42,403 bases of DNA from Bacteroidia bacterium (GCA_020846335.1 JADLED010000213.1:1-42403); one strand, 5' to 3'. Counted from the first letter of the stretch, positions 7,392 through 15,989 are shown. A program made the numbers and translations. The notes: generated by a model from the letters alone, not told the origin.

Positions 7392-7879
7392 TGAGTTCCG
7401 GACTCCGAAGGTTTATCGCTTTCGTGAGTGCGCAACGAATTAAACCAATCCATTAATTGTTGCTGCTGCTCTTTACTGAGTTTTGCGTTGCCATGAATGA
7501 GTGTGTATGAACTCATTGGCATTTCGCCTTCTTCAATCATTTCAACACATTCTTCGAGTTTATGGTCCTGCTTTTTAGAGGAATAAGCTCCCCATTCCGA
7601 AAAATTAAGGTGATGACTTCCCTCGTTGATATGATTTTTTATCCACCACGAAATTGGTGCCACATTGGTGTACCAGGGATAATTTGGTTGATTGCTGTGG
7701 CAATCGTAGCAGGATGTTTTTAGCACATTGGCCAAATCACCGGGCGGAGAAGTTAGACTGATAAAGTCCTTACTTGAATCAACAGGTTTGGTGCTTTTGT
7801 CTATTCTGAAAAATTGCGAAACCAACAGCAAAGCTAAAACTATAAGGCTTATTTTTTTTAGTGTAAAATATTTTTTCAT
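7388..7879 (-). CDS. Haem-binding domain protein (single c-type haem)
   Basis: A 163-residue envelope protein: N-terminal membrane anchor (KKISLIVLALLLVSQFF, residues 8-24), then the haem-attachment motif CYDCH (C57, C60, H61) followed by SNQPNYPWYTNVAPISWWIKNHI, the signature of the Haem_bd family in Bacteroidota. The region GEMPMSSYTLIH (about 119-130) probably supplies the axial methionine. Its likely role is periplasmic electron transfer or haem sensing; no redox partner is adjacent. The ATG at 7879 is chosen over an upstream start at 7951 because the latter lies inside the ABC ATPase gene and would place 24 basic residues before the membrane anchor. The gene starts 10 nt after the ATPase stop, so it is probably the last gene of that operon. 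Confidence 0.8.
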   Translation of the reverse strand: MKKYFTLKKISLIVLALLLVSQFFRIDKSTKPVDSSKDFISLTSPPGDLANVLKTSCYDCHSNQPNYPWYTNVAPISWWIKNHINEGSHHLNFSEWGAYSSKKQDHKLEECVEMIEEGEMPMSSYTLIHGNAKLSKEQQQQLMDWFNSLRTHESDKPSESGTH

Positions 7880-7889
7880 AACACTTATT

Positions 7890-8876
7890 TTAATGATCTT
7901 GTTCAATATCGAAGAGTACCGTTTTGCCAATGCCCGGATTTTTTGTGGCATATACCATCACAGAATTTCCTTTTATGGTTTCGCCTAACAACTCAAAGCA
8001 CTTACCATTAAAAGTACAGTTAATTATCTTCAATTCTAAATCGCCACTCTTGCTTTTTTCCGAAAACACAAGTTTATCGGGACGCAAAAATAATTTGCGC
8101 TTTATTTTAAGTTTGGCATGTTTACTCAGGTCTTCGGGTTTAATTACATTGTAATCGCCCAACAGGCCCGCCAGTCGGCTGTTTTTAGGCTGGTAATACA
8201 CTTTCCATTTGGTACCGGTTTGCAAAATCTTTCCTTCATCAATCACTGCTAAATCGTCGGCATATTTTAGTGCTTCTTCGGCCAAATGTGTAATTAAAAT
8301 TACGGAAGTATTTTTCTTTTTCACTTCGGCAACTATAAAGGCATAAAGTTTTTCGGTTAATAATTTATCCAGATTACTAAAAGGTTCATCCAACAACAAT
8401 ACTTTAGGAATAAGCGCCAGCGCACGTGCAATGGCCACCCTCTGTTTTTGTCCGCTCGAAAGAAAACGGGCTTTGGTATTTTTGAGTTTTGATAATTCTA
8501 AAAGTTTGAGCAGTTTGTCGGCTCTTTTTTGTTTAGCCTCCTGCGTGTAACCAATCAATTTATCAAAAATATTTTCCTCAATGGTGTGATTGTCGAGTAC
8601 ATAAAAATCCTGACTCACCAGTTTCATGTTTTCGTGTCCGGGAATGAGGTTAAAACTGGGGCCTAAAACTTTTTCGTCATCCAGCCAAACTTCGCCTGAG
8701 GCAATGTCTTCCAAACCATAAATGCATTTAAGGAGGGTGGTTTTTCCACTTCCGCTTTTGCCAACAATGGCCAGCACTTTGCCTTTATCCAACTGCAAAG
8801 ACACCTGCCTGACGCCTTTAAAATAAAGTTGCTGCGGATAGTTAAACGATATGTTGCTTACTTTAAGAATGCTTAT
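7890..8876 (-). CDS. ABC transporter ATPase with TOBE-like C-terminus
   Basis: About 328 residues: nucleotide-binding domain with Walker A GKSGSGKTT, Q-loop VSQDFYVL, signature LSSGQKQR, Walker B VLLLDEPF and H-loop THL, then about 90 residues compatible with a TOBE domain as in importer ATPases of the PotA/FbpC type. No permease or binding protein is adjacent, so the transported substrate is unknown. The start is unusual. The family beginning (S)ILKVSNISFNYP is preceded by no ATG, GTG or TTG until far inside the upstream gene. The plausible start is ATA at 8876-8874, giving MSILKVSN and an ATAA overlap with the upstream stop, or ATT at 8870. Longer versions from 9023 would be an out-of-frame read of the T9SS protein gene. 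Confidence 0.85.
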   Translation of the reverse strand: MSILKVSNISFNYPQQLYFKGVRQVSLQLDKGKVLAIVGKSGSGKTTLLKCIYGLEDIASGEVWLDDEKVLGPSFNLIPGHENMKLVSQDFYVLDNHTIEENIFDKLIGYTQEAKQKRADKLLKLLELSKLKNTKARFLSSGQKQRVAIARALALIPKVLLLDEPFSNLDKLLTEKLYAFIVAEVKKKNTSVILITHLAEEALKYADDLAVIDEGKILQTGTKWKVYYQPKNSRLAGLLGDYNVIKPEDLSKHAKLKIKRKLFLRPDKLVFSEKSKSGDLELKIINCTFNGKCFELLGETIKGNSVMVYATKNPGIGKTVLFDIEQDH

Positions 8877-9718
8877 CTGGCTAAGGTAAGATAGCTCTTG
8901 AGTTTGTAGGATTGCCCGTCGAAACCAAGCGCCTCCACCACAATAAAATACTCGCCCGCGCTGCATGGTTCGCCGCTGGTAGTGTAGCCGTCCCAAAAAC
9001 CATTCACCCTGTCCCACGAACACACAATGATGCCATAGCGGTTGTAAATGCGTGCTTTAAGTGTGCTGATGCCAACCACAAAAGGGCGATACACCTCGTT
9101 AACGTCATCGTTATTAGGTGTAAACACATTTGGTAAAATTATACTGGATGATTTTGGAATTTCAAAGTCATAGCGGCTGGTATCGTTGCAACCGTTTAGG
9201 CCGCCTGCCACAAGTGTTACGCTGTAATTGCCCGGCGCATTGTAAGCCCTCACCAAATCGGTAGAATTGCTGGCCGTGCTTTGATCGCTGAACAACCACG
9301 AACTGGTGATGGCGTTGCCCGAAAAATTGGTAAGTACCAGCTCTGTTGGAAAACCTGCCGTATTTAAACTGGCATTAAAGGCTGCTTTGGGTGTTTTGCT
9401 AACTGCAAAAATGGTGTTGGTGGTGGCGGTGTTGGTACCATCAGAAACGCTTAACAAAATGGTGTAGGTTAAATTGGCGGTGAAGGTGATGCTAAGATTG
9501 GTGCCGTTTGTTGCTGACAAAGCTGAATAACCTTTGGCCGGCAAAATGGCCCAAACATAAGTTAATCCGGTGCTTTGATTGCTGGCAGCCGCAAGATTTA
9601 CCGGCAAGCCCGTACACCTGAGTGCCGAAGCAGACACAATACTGGCTGTAGGCAGGCTTTGTGCAAAAGCGCCTAGGGAAATAAAAATTAAAAAACTAAA
9701 CTTATATAAGTTTCGCAT
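8873..9718 (-). CDS. T9SS type B sorting domain secreted protein with PKD-like domain
   Basis: A 281-residue surface or secreted protein. Signal peptide MRNLYKFSFLIFISLGAFAQ. The middle contains two Ig/PKD-like domains, one near residues 20-105 and one near 105-190, the second with the PKD-typical SSWLFSDQSTA and YNAPGNYSVTLVA. The C-terminal ~85 residues are the gliding-motility-associated (type B) sorting domain: LPNVFTPNNDDVNEVYRPF, ARIYNRYG, FWDG, GEYFIVVEALG, and a terminal LTLAR. This domain directs export through T9SS. ATG 9718 is used; a TTG two codons upstream is possible. It lies 10 nt after the acyl-CoA reductase gene and its stop overlaps the ATPase start. Confidence 0.85.
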   Translation of the reverse strand: MRNLYKFSFLIFISLGAFAQSLPTASIVSASALRCTGLPVNLAAASNQSTGLTYVWAILPAKGYSALSATNGTNLSITFTANLTYTILLSVSDGTNTATTNTIFAVSKTPKAAFNASLNTAGFPTELVLTNFSGNAITSSWLFSDQSTASNSTDLVRAYNAPGNYSVTLVAGGLNGCNDTSRYDFEIPKSSSIILPNVFTPNNDDVNEVYRPFVVGISTLKARIYNRYGIIVCSWDRVNGFWDGYTTSGEPCSAGEYFIVVEALGFDGQSYKLKSYLTLAR

Positions 9719-9728
9719 ACGCAATACC

Positions 9729-10757
9729 TCATAAATTTACTAAAAAATCCACTGTGTTAACGTTGTCGGCAAAATCAGTAATAACAGGGTGCTGTGAATA
9801 ACCAAATGGAACGTGATTGCGGCCAATTACACATTGTAAATGATCGGCATTAGTAGCAATGTAGTCGCTTACATCATGCTCTGTTTGGTAATACTGAAAA
9901 TAAAGGGTGCCCACGGGAGAGTACAAATCCTGATTTTCGCGAATCAATAAAAAATTATTGTCCAAAAAAGTCATGCTTTCGAGCAAATAAATGGCGCGGT
10001 GATAGTCGTAATTGTTACCATATTTTTTATTGTTTACCACATCGCCAAAATCAACAATGCTTTCAAAAAACAAATTAAAATTATAGCCCTGTGGCACCAG
10101 CAGCTTACCCACATTGCGACAGCCCAAACCGAAATAGGTAAACACATCTTTGCCCAATGCCTTCAGTTCTTCGCTCGTTTCATCGCCTTTTATTACCGCC
10201 ACCGAAGTGCGGCTTTTTCGGATAATGTTAGGGTATTTCCCAAAATAATAATGCAAATGACTGGCGGTATTGTCGCTGCCGGTGGCAATTATAGCATCAA
10301 ATTTTCCGAGTTTTCCGTCGGCAAAAACAATTTTAGTTTCAAACTCAGGCTCGTAATGGCACAGCAGTTTTAAAAAGAAGGGCATGAGTACATTGTCGTC
10401 CGACGAAAGTTTAAGTAACACCGTGTTGCCACTCAGCAAAACGCAAAGTACGTCGTGAAAACAAACCATTGGAATATTTCCCGCACAAACCAGGGCAATT
10501 ATTTTATTGTCGGTACTTTTGGCAAAAGGTTGCGCAAAGGCCGTGAGGTCTTCTTCACCTAACATGGTACCAATGTTAAAAATGGCCTCGTTAACATATT
10601 TTGGAATAAACCAGTTATTGTAAATTCCGGCGGCATCTATTACCTTGTTCAATCCTTCGTGCAGTACGGCTTCGGAGCCTACATACTCCCCCGAAAAATG
10701 GCGGTTTATGAACAGGCCCACTTTGGTAAAAGCATCAATTCTTTGTTTTAAAGTCAT
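9729..10757 (-). CDS. Acyl-CoA reductase, LuxC-like
   Basis: A 342-residue member of the acyl-CoA reductase (LuxC) group of the aldehyde dehydrogenase superfamily, which reduces acyl-CoA or acyl-thioesters to aldehydes with NADPH. The sequence shows VCAGNIPMVCFHDVLCVLLSGNTVLLKLSSDD (nucleotide-binding strand and loop, cofactor side), TGSDNTASHLHYYFG, and the catalytic cysteine region YFGLGCRNVGKL. No luciferase genes are present, so it is not for light; in this phylum the family is probably involved in lipid or amino-acid reduction. Start: ATG 10757 gives the usual MTLKQRIDAFTKVGLF beginning and leaves about 30 nt of leader behind the minus-strand promoter at 10795-10802; a start at 10790 would coincide with the transcription start. 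Confidence 0.85.
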   Translation of the reverse strand: MTLKQRIDAFTKVGLFINRHFSGEYVGSEAVLHEGLNKVIDAAGIYNNWFIPKYVNEAIFNIGTMLGEEDLTAFAQPFAKSTDNKIIALVCAGNIPMVCFHDVLCVLLSGNTVLLKLSSDDNVLMPFFLKLLCHYEPEFETKIVFADGKLGKFDAIIATGSDNTASHLHYYFGKYPNIIRKSRTSVAVIKGDETSEELKALGKDVFTYFGLGCRNVGKLLVPQGYNFNLFFESIVDFGDVVNNKKYGNNYDYHRAIYLLESMTFLDNNFLLIRENQDLYSPVGTLYFQYYQTEHDVSDYIATNADHLQCVIGRNHVPFGYSQHPVITDFADNVNTVDFLVNL

Positions 10758-10769
10758 AAATTTTGATAG

Positions 10770-10777
10770 TATATTTG
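10770..10777 (+). promoter_or_regulatory. -7 promoter element for the ferredoxin gene
   Basis: TATATTTG is a perfect TAnnTTTG match, 35 nt upstream of the ferredoxin ATG at 10812. The nearest upstream TTTG (10742-10745) has a 24-nt spacer, slightly long. Confidence 0.5.
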
Positions 10778-10794
10778 CAGACTGTTCCAATAAG

Positions 10795-10802
10795 CAAAAC
10801 TA
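10795..10802 (-). promoter_or_regulatory. -7 promoter element for the acyl-CoA reductase operon
   Basis: On the minus strand this reads TAGTTTTG, a perfect TAnnTTTG match. It lies 38 nt before ATG 10757 and overlaps the leader of the divergent ferredoxin gene, so the two promoters face away from each other within about 30 bp and may be co-regulated. Confidence 0.45.
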
Positions 10803-10811
10803 AGTAAAAAA

Positions 10812-11162
10812 ATGGCTATTAAAATAACAGACGAGTGTATTAATTGTGGGGCTTGTGAACCTGAATGTCCGAACAACGCTATTTATGAAGGCGGTGCCGA
10901 ATGGCGCTTTTCGGATGGTACCGGAGTAAAGGGATTATTTAAAGGGCACAACAGTGGCGTTGAAGTGGGTGCCGAAGACCCTCAGTCGCCAAAAAACATG
11001 GATGTGTATTACATTGTAAGTGATAAGTGTACTGAATGTGTTGGTTTTCACGACGAACCGCAGTGTGCCGCCGTTTGCCCGGTGGATTGCTGCATTAAGG
11101 ACGAAGACAATGTAGAAACCACCGAGCAGCTTCTGGTCAAAAAAAGTTCCTTGCACCTTTAA
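10812..11162 (+). CDS. 2[4Fe-4S] ferredoxin
   Basis: A 116-residue ferredoxin. The first cluster ligands are C9, C12, C15 and C19 ([12 protein letters not shown]); the second are C73, C76, C85 and C89 ([18 protein letters not shown]), with the C-x2-C-x8-C-x3-C spacing that marks the long-loop 2[4Fe-4S] (Allochromatium-type) ferredoxins. Two further cysteines, C93 and C94, follow. An insertion of about 50 residues rich in Gly and acidic residues separates the two halves. It carries electrons at low potential. It is divergent from the LuxC-like acyl-CoA reductase; this pairing recurs in Bacteroidota as I recall it, suggesting related regulation. Confidence 0.9.
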   Translation: MAIKITDECINCGACEPECPNNAIYEGGAEWRFSDGTGVKGLFKGHNSGVEVGAEDPQSPKNMDVYYIVSDKCTECVGFHDEPQCAAVCPVDCCIKDEDNVETTEQLLVKKSSLHL

Positions 11163-11195
11163 TTTTTTTCGAATTAACCTGATATTTCTTTTGGT

Positions 11196-12800
11196 TTACC
11201 GGAGTTTGTAAACCGCATTTATTGTGTTGTTTCCTACTTTAACAGCAAACACCTTTTTATTTTCCATCCCGTCGTAGTCGTTGTAATGCCAGCGGAAATT
11301 GGTTACAAAGTATGTGGCGCCGGCAGTATCCGGCAAATAAGTCAACCGTTTTCTTTGATTCAATGGCAATAGGTGTTGGTTAAATGCTCCCGGGTCGCTA
11401 TCGGCCGAAATTTTAATGTGAGCAGCAGTATCGTTTTCTAAAATATATTCAAGTGATTTGCGGTAAGATACGCCCCAGTAATCCAAATCGTAGCGCGTGC
11501 GCAAATACTCAGGAGTACGGGTATCGGTTAGTTCGTTAAAATACACGTTTTGATGCGGAAAACTTTTCACCATAAAAATTCCTACCCAGGCCATACTTAC
11601 CAGCGTTACACCAACAACGGGCTTCTTAAATTTGGTTTGCCACAGGGCATTTATTGTGTAAACACACAACATCACAAAAGGCGCGTAAATAAAATACAAA
11701 TGCCGCCAACCGTCGTAAAGCACCGATTTTAGAACTATTACCGCCATTACCGGCACAAAAAAACAGATAAGGAAATACAACTGGTTACGTTGTTTGGTGT
11801 TTTTTAAGTAGAGCATTGGTGTTTTTCCAAAACCGATCAATAACATTACCACCGCTGCAAGTGCCAGTAATTGGTAGTATATGGGTGTGCTAACAACAAA
11901 CCAGGTTGGAATATAATCCCATGGTAATTGTTGTGCCAAAGCCTGTTTACCATTGTAAAGATTGGTACCATTCCAGTTAAATTTAGACATGTGTGTAAAA
12001 GCGGCTGTTATATTGCCCAATGGATTAATCCATAAATATGGCCATGTTATAAAAAGTGTGATTAGAGCACTCAGTATTAAAACGCTTAACAGCCCTGCGT
12101 TTTTTTTGTATTGTTTTTCAATTAAGCCATCCAACACTAAAAAGAAAAGCACGCAGGCCAACAATAACAGACCCAGTATCCGCAGGTTAATCATTAAACC
12201 AATTATCACACCCAGTAATAAAAAATTGCGGGTGCTTTTATTTTCAAAGGCCCGTGCTATTTGGTAAAAAGCAATAAAAAACATGCTCATAAAAGGAATG
12301 TCTTTGGTGTTTACCATAGAGTCGGCATAAATGCGTGGACTAAACATGAGCAAAAGAAAACCAATTATGCCCAACCACTTGTTGTTGTATAAATGCACAA
12401 TTAATTTGTAACAATACAAAGCGCCGATTAAAAAAAAGAGATGCGTTAAAAGATGCCGGCCCAAAAACACGTAACGCGTATCTTCAATCCGAAATAATTT
12501 TTCGATGATTAAAAGCGGGAGTTCAAAGGCCACACCGTAATCGCGGGCATTAAAACTTAAAAAAGCTGCGTTGTTGTTAAATACGTAATCGTAATTATAA
12601 CCGCCAATTTCCCATTGCAACACTTCGTCCCAGCCAATGCCATAATCGTCGAGTGTAACAAGCCCCGTTATTAGCGAAAGAACAAATAAAACAGTTCCGG
12701 GGTAATTAATAACTATGCTTTTTAATTTATTGATAGCTGATAGAATGAATGTAAATGTATCAAAATTGCTTCTATTTTGTTAATTGGTAAGTAACTCACA
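11196..12800 (-). CDS. Membrane glycosyltransferase of GT39/ArnT-like fold
   Basis: A 534-residue polytopic protein. After an N-terminal membrane segment it carries TLDDYGIGWDE (about residues 50-60), the acidic first-loop motif of dolichol/undecaprenyl-phosphate-sugar-dependent glycosyltransferases, then about ten hydrophobic helices and a soluble C-terminal ~130 residues. Such enzymes transfer a sugar from a lipid carrier to protein or lipid on the periplasmic side. The start is GTG 12800 (AAGG 5 nt upstream): it restores the first membrane helix and the catalytic acidic loop, both lost if a GTG at 12623 is used, and the frame is open throughout. No other glycan genes are adjacent, so the acceptor is unknown. 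Confidence 0.8.
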
Positions 12801-12864
12801 AAACCTTGTTTGTTTCTTTCGGCTAAAAAGCCTTTTTAAGGTATACATTGGTTTTGAGCTTTCT

Positions 12865-12872
12865 TATTTTTG
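12865..12872 (+). promoter_or_regulatory. -7 promoter element for the TolC-like gene
   Basis: TATTTTTG matches TAnnTTTG and lies 43 nt before the ATG at 12916. The -33 box is poor; ATTG at 12847-12850 has only a 14-nt spacer. Confidence 0.35.
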
Positions 12873-12915
12873 ATAGACCCCGAAACTTTAATTGATAATT
12901 TATGATTAATTGCTA

Positions 12916-14163
12916 ATGACAAAAAAATTTAGCCTTGCAGTTCTTATTTTGTGTTTTTGTTTTGTTTTAAATTCACAAAATACGGGAACAAAAAAATACT
13001 CGCTTGAACAATGCATTGAATTAGCTGTAAAAAACAACGAAAGTCTTGCCACGGCCAGCCTTAGCATTTTACACGAAAAGCAAAATAAACGCAATGCCAC
13101 CGAAGTTCCAAAAACGAATTTAATTTACACACAGGGGCAATTTAACAGCATTTATAAGTACGACGAAAACATTACCATTTCCCAAAGCATTCCATTTCCG
13201 ACGGTGTTTGGCAGCAAATATGCGCTGGCAAAGGCTCAGGAAAAAAGCAGTCAATTTCAATTTGATGCCACCAAAGCAGAATTAATTTACAACGTAAAAA
13301 TTTGTTATTATTCATTGGTGTATTTAAAGGCCGTTAGAAAATTGCTTCGCCATGAAGACAGTATTTATACCGAATTTCTAAAACAGGTAAATCTAAAATT
13401 TGAATCCGGAAAAGCCACTTTGCTCGAAAAAACCACCGCCGAAACCGAAGCTCTGGAAATTCATTACCACCTGCTCGAAAGTGATGAGGATATTCAAAAT
13501 TATTACCAGGAACTTTATACGTTAATACATAGTGTTGGTGGCTTTGATATTAGCGATATGAAACTGAGAGATAATTATTTGGTAATTCAAACCGATACTT
13601 CCACACACCTAAAGCACCCAAGTCTTAAATATTTTGAGCAACAAGTAGATGTGAACCGTAAAAACGTTTCGTTAGAAAAAGCTAAAATTCTTCCCGATTT
13701 TACCTTTACTTATTTTAATCAAACTATTTATGGACCAGCCAATATTTTTGGCGATGATTATTTTTTAACCAAATCTAATCGTTTACAAGGTTTTGCCATT
13801 GGCCTTGCATTACCAATCTGGATTTTTCCCTCACATTCGCGTGTGGCAGCAGCAAAAATTTATCAAAAACAAGCTCAAACCAATTTCGACTTTCATGCCA
13901 CTGTTATGCACGGACAATATTTACAAGCTGTTAACCAATACCTGAAATACCGGAAAAGCCTCGCGTTTTATAAAAGTAATGCGCTGATAAACTCCAACGA
14001 TATTATTGAACAGGCTTCTAAATCTTACGATAAGGGCGAATTAAGCTACGTGGATTACATGCAGATTGTGTCGCATGCGATTACTATTGAAAACAATTAC
14101 CTGAACGTAATTCACCAAAACAATCTGGCAGCACTTAAAATAGAATACCTGCTTACTAATTAA
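12916..14163 (+). CDS. TolC family outer membrane efflux protein
   Basis: A 415-residue outer membrane channel protein. Signal peptide MTKKFSLAVLILCFCFVLNSQ, then YSLEQCIELAVKNNESLATA, the standard start of the first outer-membrane-efflux repeat. Long amphipathic helices (for example residues 85-180 and 290-410) alternate with short strand segments, as in the alpha-barrel of TolC; a second half-repeat begins near residue 225 with HPSLKYFEQQVDVNRKNVSLEKAKILPDF. It would form the exit duct of an RND, ABC or MFS exporter, but no membrane-fusion or inner-membrane partner is nearby. ATG 12916 is preferred over TTG 12910. It is divergent from the glycosyltransferase gene and ends 3 nt before the convergent deoxyhypusine synthase homologue. 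Confidence 0.85.
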   Translation: MTKKFSLAVLILCFCFVLNSQNTGTKKYSLEQCIELAVKNNESLATASLSILHEKQNKRNATEVPKTNLIYTQGQFNSIYKYDENITISQSIPFPTVFGSKYALAKAQEKSSQFQFDATKAELIYNVKICYYSLVYLKAVRKLLRHEDSIYTEFLKQVNLKFESGKATLLEKTTAETEALEIHYHLLESDEDIQNYYQELYTLIHSVGGFDISDMKLRDNYLVIQTDTSTHLKHPSLKYFEQQVDVNRKNVSLEKAKILPDFTFTYFNQTIYGPANIFGDDYFLTKSNRLQGFAIGLALPIWIFPSHSRVAAAKIYQKQAQTNFDFHATVMHGQYLQAVNQYLKYRKSLAFYKSNALINSNDIIEQASKSYDKGELSYVDYMQIVSHAITIENNYLNVIHQNNLAALKIEYLLTN

Positions 14164-14166
14164 TAA

Positions 14167-15156
14167 TTACCAACCCAAAATCCAGGCAAAAATAAGTGGG
14201 GCCACAATAGTAGCATCACTTTCTACAATAAATTTAGGTGTATGGATGTCTAATTTACCCCAGGTAATTTTTTCGTTGGGTACTGCGCCCGAATAAGAAC
14301 CGTAAGAGGTGGTGGAATCGGAAATCTGACAAAAATAACTCCAGAAAGGAATGTTTTCCATTTCCATATCCTGATACAACATCGGCACTACACAAATAGG
14401 GAAATCGCCGGCAATTCCGCCACCAATCTGAAAAAATCCTACGCCTTTTCCTTCGCTATTTTTTACATACCAATCGGCCAGCCAGGCCATGTATTCAATA
14501 CCACTTTTCATGGTGGTGGCTTTTATTTCGTTTTTAATAACGTAAGAAGCAAAAATATTACCCATGGTGCTGTCTTCCCAACCCGGCACCACAATTGGTA
14601 AATTGCGTTCGGCCGCAGCCAACATCCAACTGTCTTTTGGATCAATTTCGTAGTATTGTTTTAATTCGCCACTCAATAAAATTTTATACATGTATTCGTG
14701 TGGAAAATAACGTTCGCCGGCAGTATCGGCATCTTTCCATATTTTATAAATGTGTTTTTGCAAACGACGGAAGGCTTCCTCTTCAGGAATACAGGTATCG
14801 GTAACACGGTTGTAGTGATTTTCCAATAAATCCCACTCGTCTTGCGGCGAAAGGTCACGGTAATTTGGTACACGTTTGTAATGGCTGTGGGCCACCAGAT
14901 TCATGATGTCTTCTTCGAGGTTGGCACCGGTGCAGGAAATGATGTCAATTTTTCCCTGACGAATCATTTCGGCTAAGGATTTGCCCAATTCGGCAGTACT
15001 CATAGCTCCGGCCAGAGTCACCATCATTTTTCCACCTTCGGTTAAATGTGTTTCGTATCCTTTAGCAGCATCCACCAGTGCAGCCGCGTTAAAATGTTTA
15101 TAATGATGGGCTACAAAATTAGAAATGGGCCCTTTGTTGCTGATTGAATTTGACAT
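14167..15156 (-). CDS. Deoxyhypusine synthase family protein
   Basis: A 329-residue bacterial homologue of deoxyhypusine synthase. Motifs: MVTLAGAMSTAELGKSLAEMI (43-63, NAD site), SCTGANLEEDIMNLVAHSHY (74-93), IVVPGWEDSTMGN (188-200), GIAGDFP, and the catalytic-lysine segment ITWGKLD with K301, followed by VESDATIVAPLI. The eukaryotic enzyme transfers the aminobutyl group of spermidine to a lysine of eIF5A. Bacteria lack eIF5A, so here the acceptor is probably another amine, as in homospermidine synthase-like homologues. The ATG at 15156 is used; the promoter at 15172-15201 leaves a short leader, and an upstream TTG at 15174 would overlap it. Confidence 0.85.
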   Translation of the reverse strand: MSNSISNKGPISNFVAHHYKHFNAAALVDAAKGYETHLTEGGKMMVTLAGAMSTAELGKSLAEMIRQGKIDIISCTGANLEEDIMNLVAHSHYKRVPNYRDLSPQDEWDLLENHYNRVTDTCIPEEEAFRRLQKHIYKIWKDADTAGERYFPHEYMYKILLSGELKQYYEIDPKDSWMLAAAERNLPIVVPGWEDSTMGNIFASYVIKNEIKATTMKSGIEYMAWLADWYVKNSEGKGVGFFQIGGGIAGDFPICVVPMLYQDMEMENIPFWSYFCQISDSTTSYGSYSGAVPNEKITWGKLDIHTPKFIVESDATIVAPLIFAWILGW

Positions 15157-15171
15157 GTTTAAAATTTTGGG

Positions 15172-15201
15172 CAAAGATAAAATTTTTGACCGATTCGGAA
15201 A
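15172..15201 (-). promoter_or_regulatory. Promoter for the deoxyhypusine synthase homologue
   Basis: On the minus strand: TTTC at 15201-15198 (3 of 4 to TTTG), an 18-nt spacer and TATCTTTG at 15179-15172, a perfect TAnnTTTG. It lies in the 47-nt gap behind the barrel-like protein gene, so the downstream gene can be transcribed independently. Confidence 0.55.
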
Positions 15202-15203
15202 TA

Positions 15204-15941
15204 TTAATTCGCAGGCAGGGCCAATACTTTTTTCACCTCACGGCGGTATTGCTTTTTCTTAAAACCATAAAACTTGGTGTCGCGGTAAATCTGCCTTAAA
15301 TCGAGCCACAACCCAAACGAATAATACCACCCATTAAAGTTGAGTTTAAGACTGCCTTCGTTTACCCAACGGTAGCCACCTATGGTTGAAATGCCAATCC
15401 ATTTTACCGGTTTAAGCACTAACTGAATACCGGTGCCTGCGGGGTAAATGCGCAGTTCTTCTGACTTTACAATCACCTCCCGCACACTGTCAAACAAACG
15501 TGCCCTTGCCCGGCCCATGCCAATTTCAACGGGTAAATGAATTTCAAAAAAGCGTTTATCCAACAACCTGAATTTGTAAAACAAGGTGGTGTAATTGAGG
15601 CGCAACGATTGATTGAGTACTTCGTTATTGGGTTTGGTTATTTTAAAAATGCGTTGCGAAAAAGGCGTGATGCGGTAAACACCAAATCCAAACACGTGTT
15701 TTTCTTTGTATCGTATGCCCAATTGAAAACCACGCAGGTTTATTGGTATCTGACTGATAAAAGAATTCCGGTTATCGATGGCACAAAAAGGGCGGTAAAT
15801 TTTAAAACGGTAAATCCAGGTGGAATCGCTGGCCAAATGGTGTTTTAGGGAATCGAGACGCAACTGCCGCCACCCATCGGTTTGAGCCAATGTAAATTTT
15901 GTTGAAGCCAGAAGGAACAACAACAGAATAAATTTTCTCAT
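15204..15941 (-). CDS. Putative outer membrane beta-barrel protein
   Basis: A 245-residue secreted protein: signal peptide MRKFILLLFLLASTKFTLAQ, then about 225 residues of alternating strands with aromatic ends (FQLGIRYKEKHVFGFGVYRI, SLRLNYTTLFYKFRLL, FFEIHLPVEIGMGRA, GTGIQLVLKPVKWIGISTIGGYRWV, LNFNGWYYSFGLWLDL), as expected for an outer membrane barrel. It ends with a lysine-rich segment of about 30 residues (YGFKKKQYRREVKK). I do not assign a family or function. It is followed by the deoxyhypusine synthase homologue, which has its own promoter. A TAnnTTTG element and a dyad lie 49-73 nt upstream. Confidence 0.6.
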   Translation of the reverse strand: MRKFILLLFLLASTKFTLAQTDGWRQLRLDSLKHHLASDSTWIYRFKIYRPFCAIDNRNSFISQIPINLRGFQLGIRYKEKHVFGFGVYRITPFSQRIFKITKPNNEVLNQSLRLNYTTLFYKFRLLDKRFFEIHLPVEIGMGRARARLFDSVREVIVKSEELRIYPAGTGIQLVLKPVKWIGISTIGGYRWVNEGSLKLNFNGWYYSFGLWLDLRQIYRDTKFYGFKKKQYRREVKKVLALPAN

Positions 15942-15989
15942 GGCTGTATGATGTAAAATTTTACCAATGGTTTAAATCCATATTTAAAT

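Noticed and set aside
7880..7951. Longer start for the haem-binding protein
   Set aside because: It would lie inside the ABC ATPase coding region and add a basic stretch before the membrane anchor; ATG 7879 is better.
8877..9023. N-terminal extension of the ABC ATPase to 9023
   Set aside because: This part is an out-of-frame reading of the T9SS sorting domain and has no ATPase-family similarity.
9729..11162. Bacterial luminescence cluster because of the LuxC-like reductase
   Set aside because: No luxA, luxB, luxD or luxE homologue is present; LuxC-family reductases without light genes are common.
12801..12850. Hairpin GGCT/AGCC followed by five T near 12822-12836 as a terminator
   Set aside because: Stem is only 4 bp and no plus-strand gene ends there; it lies between two divergent starts.
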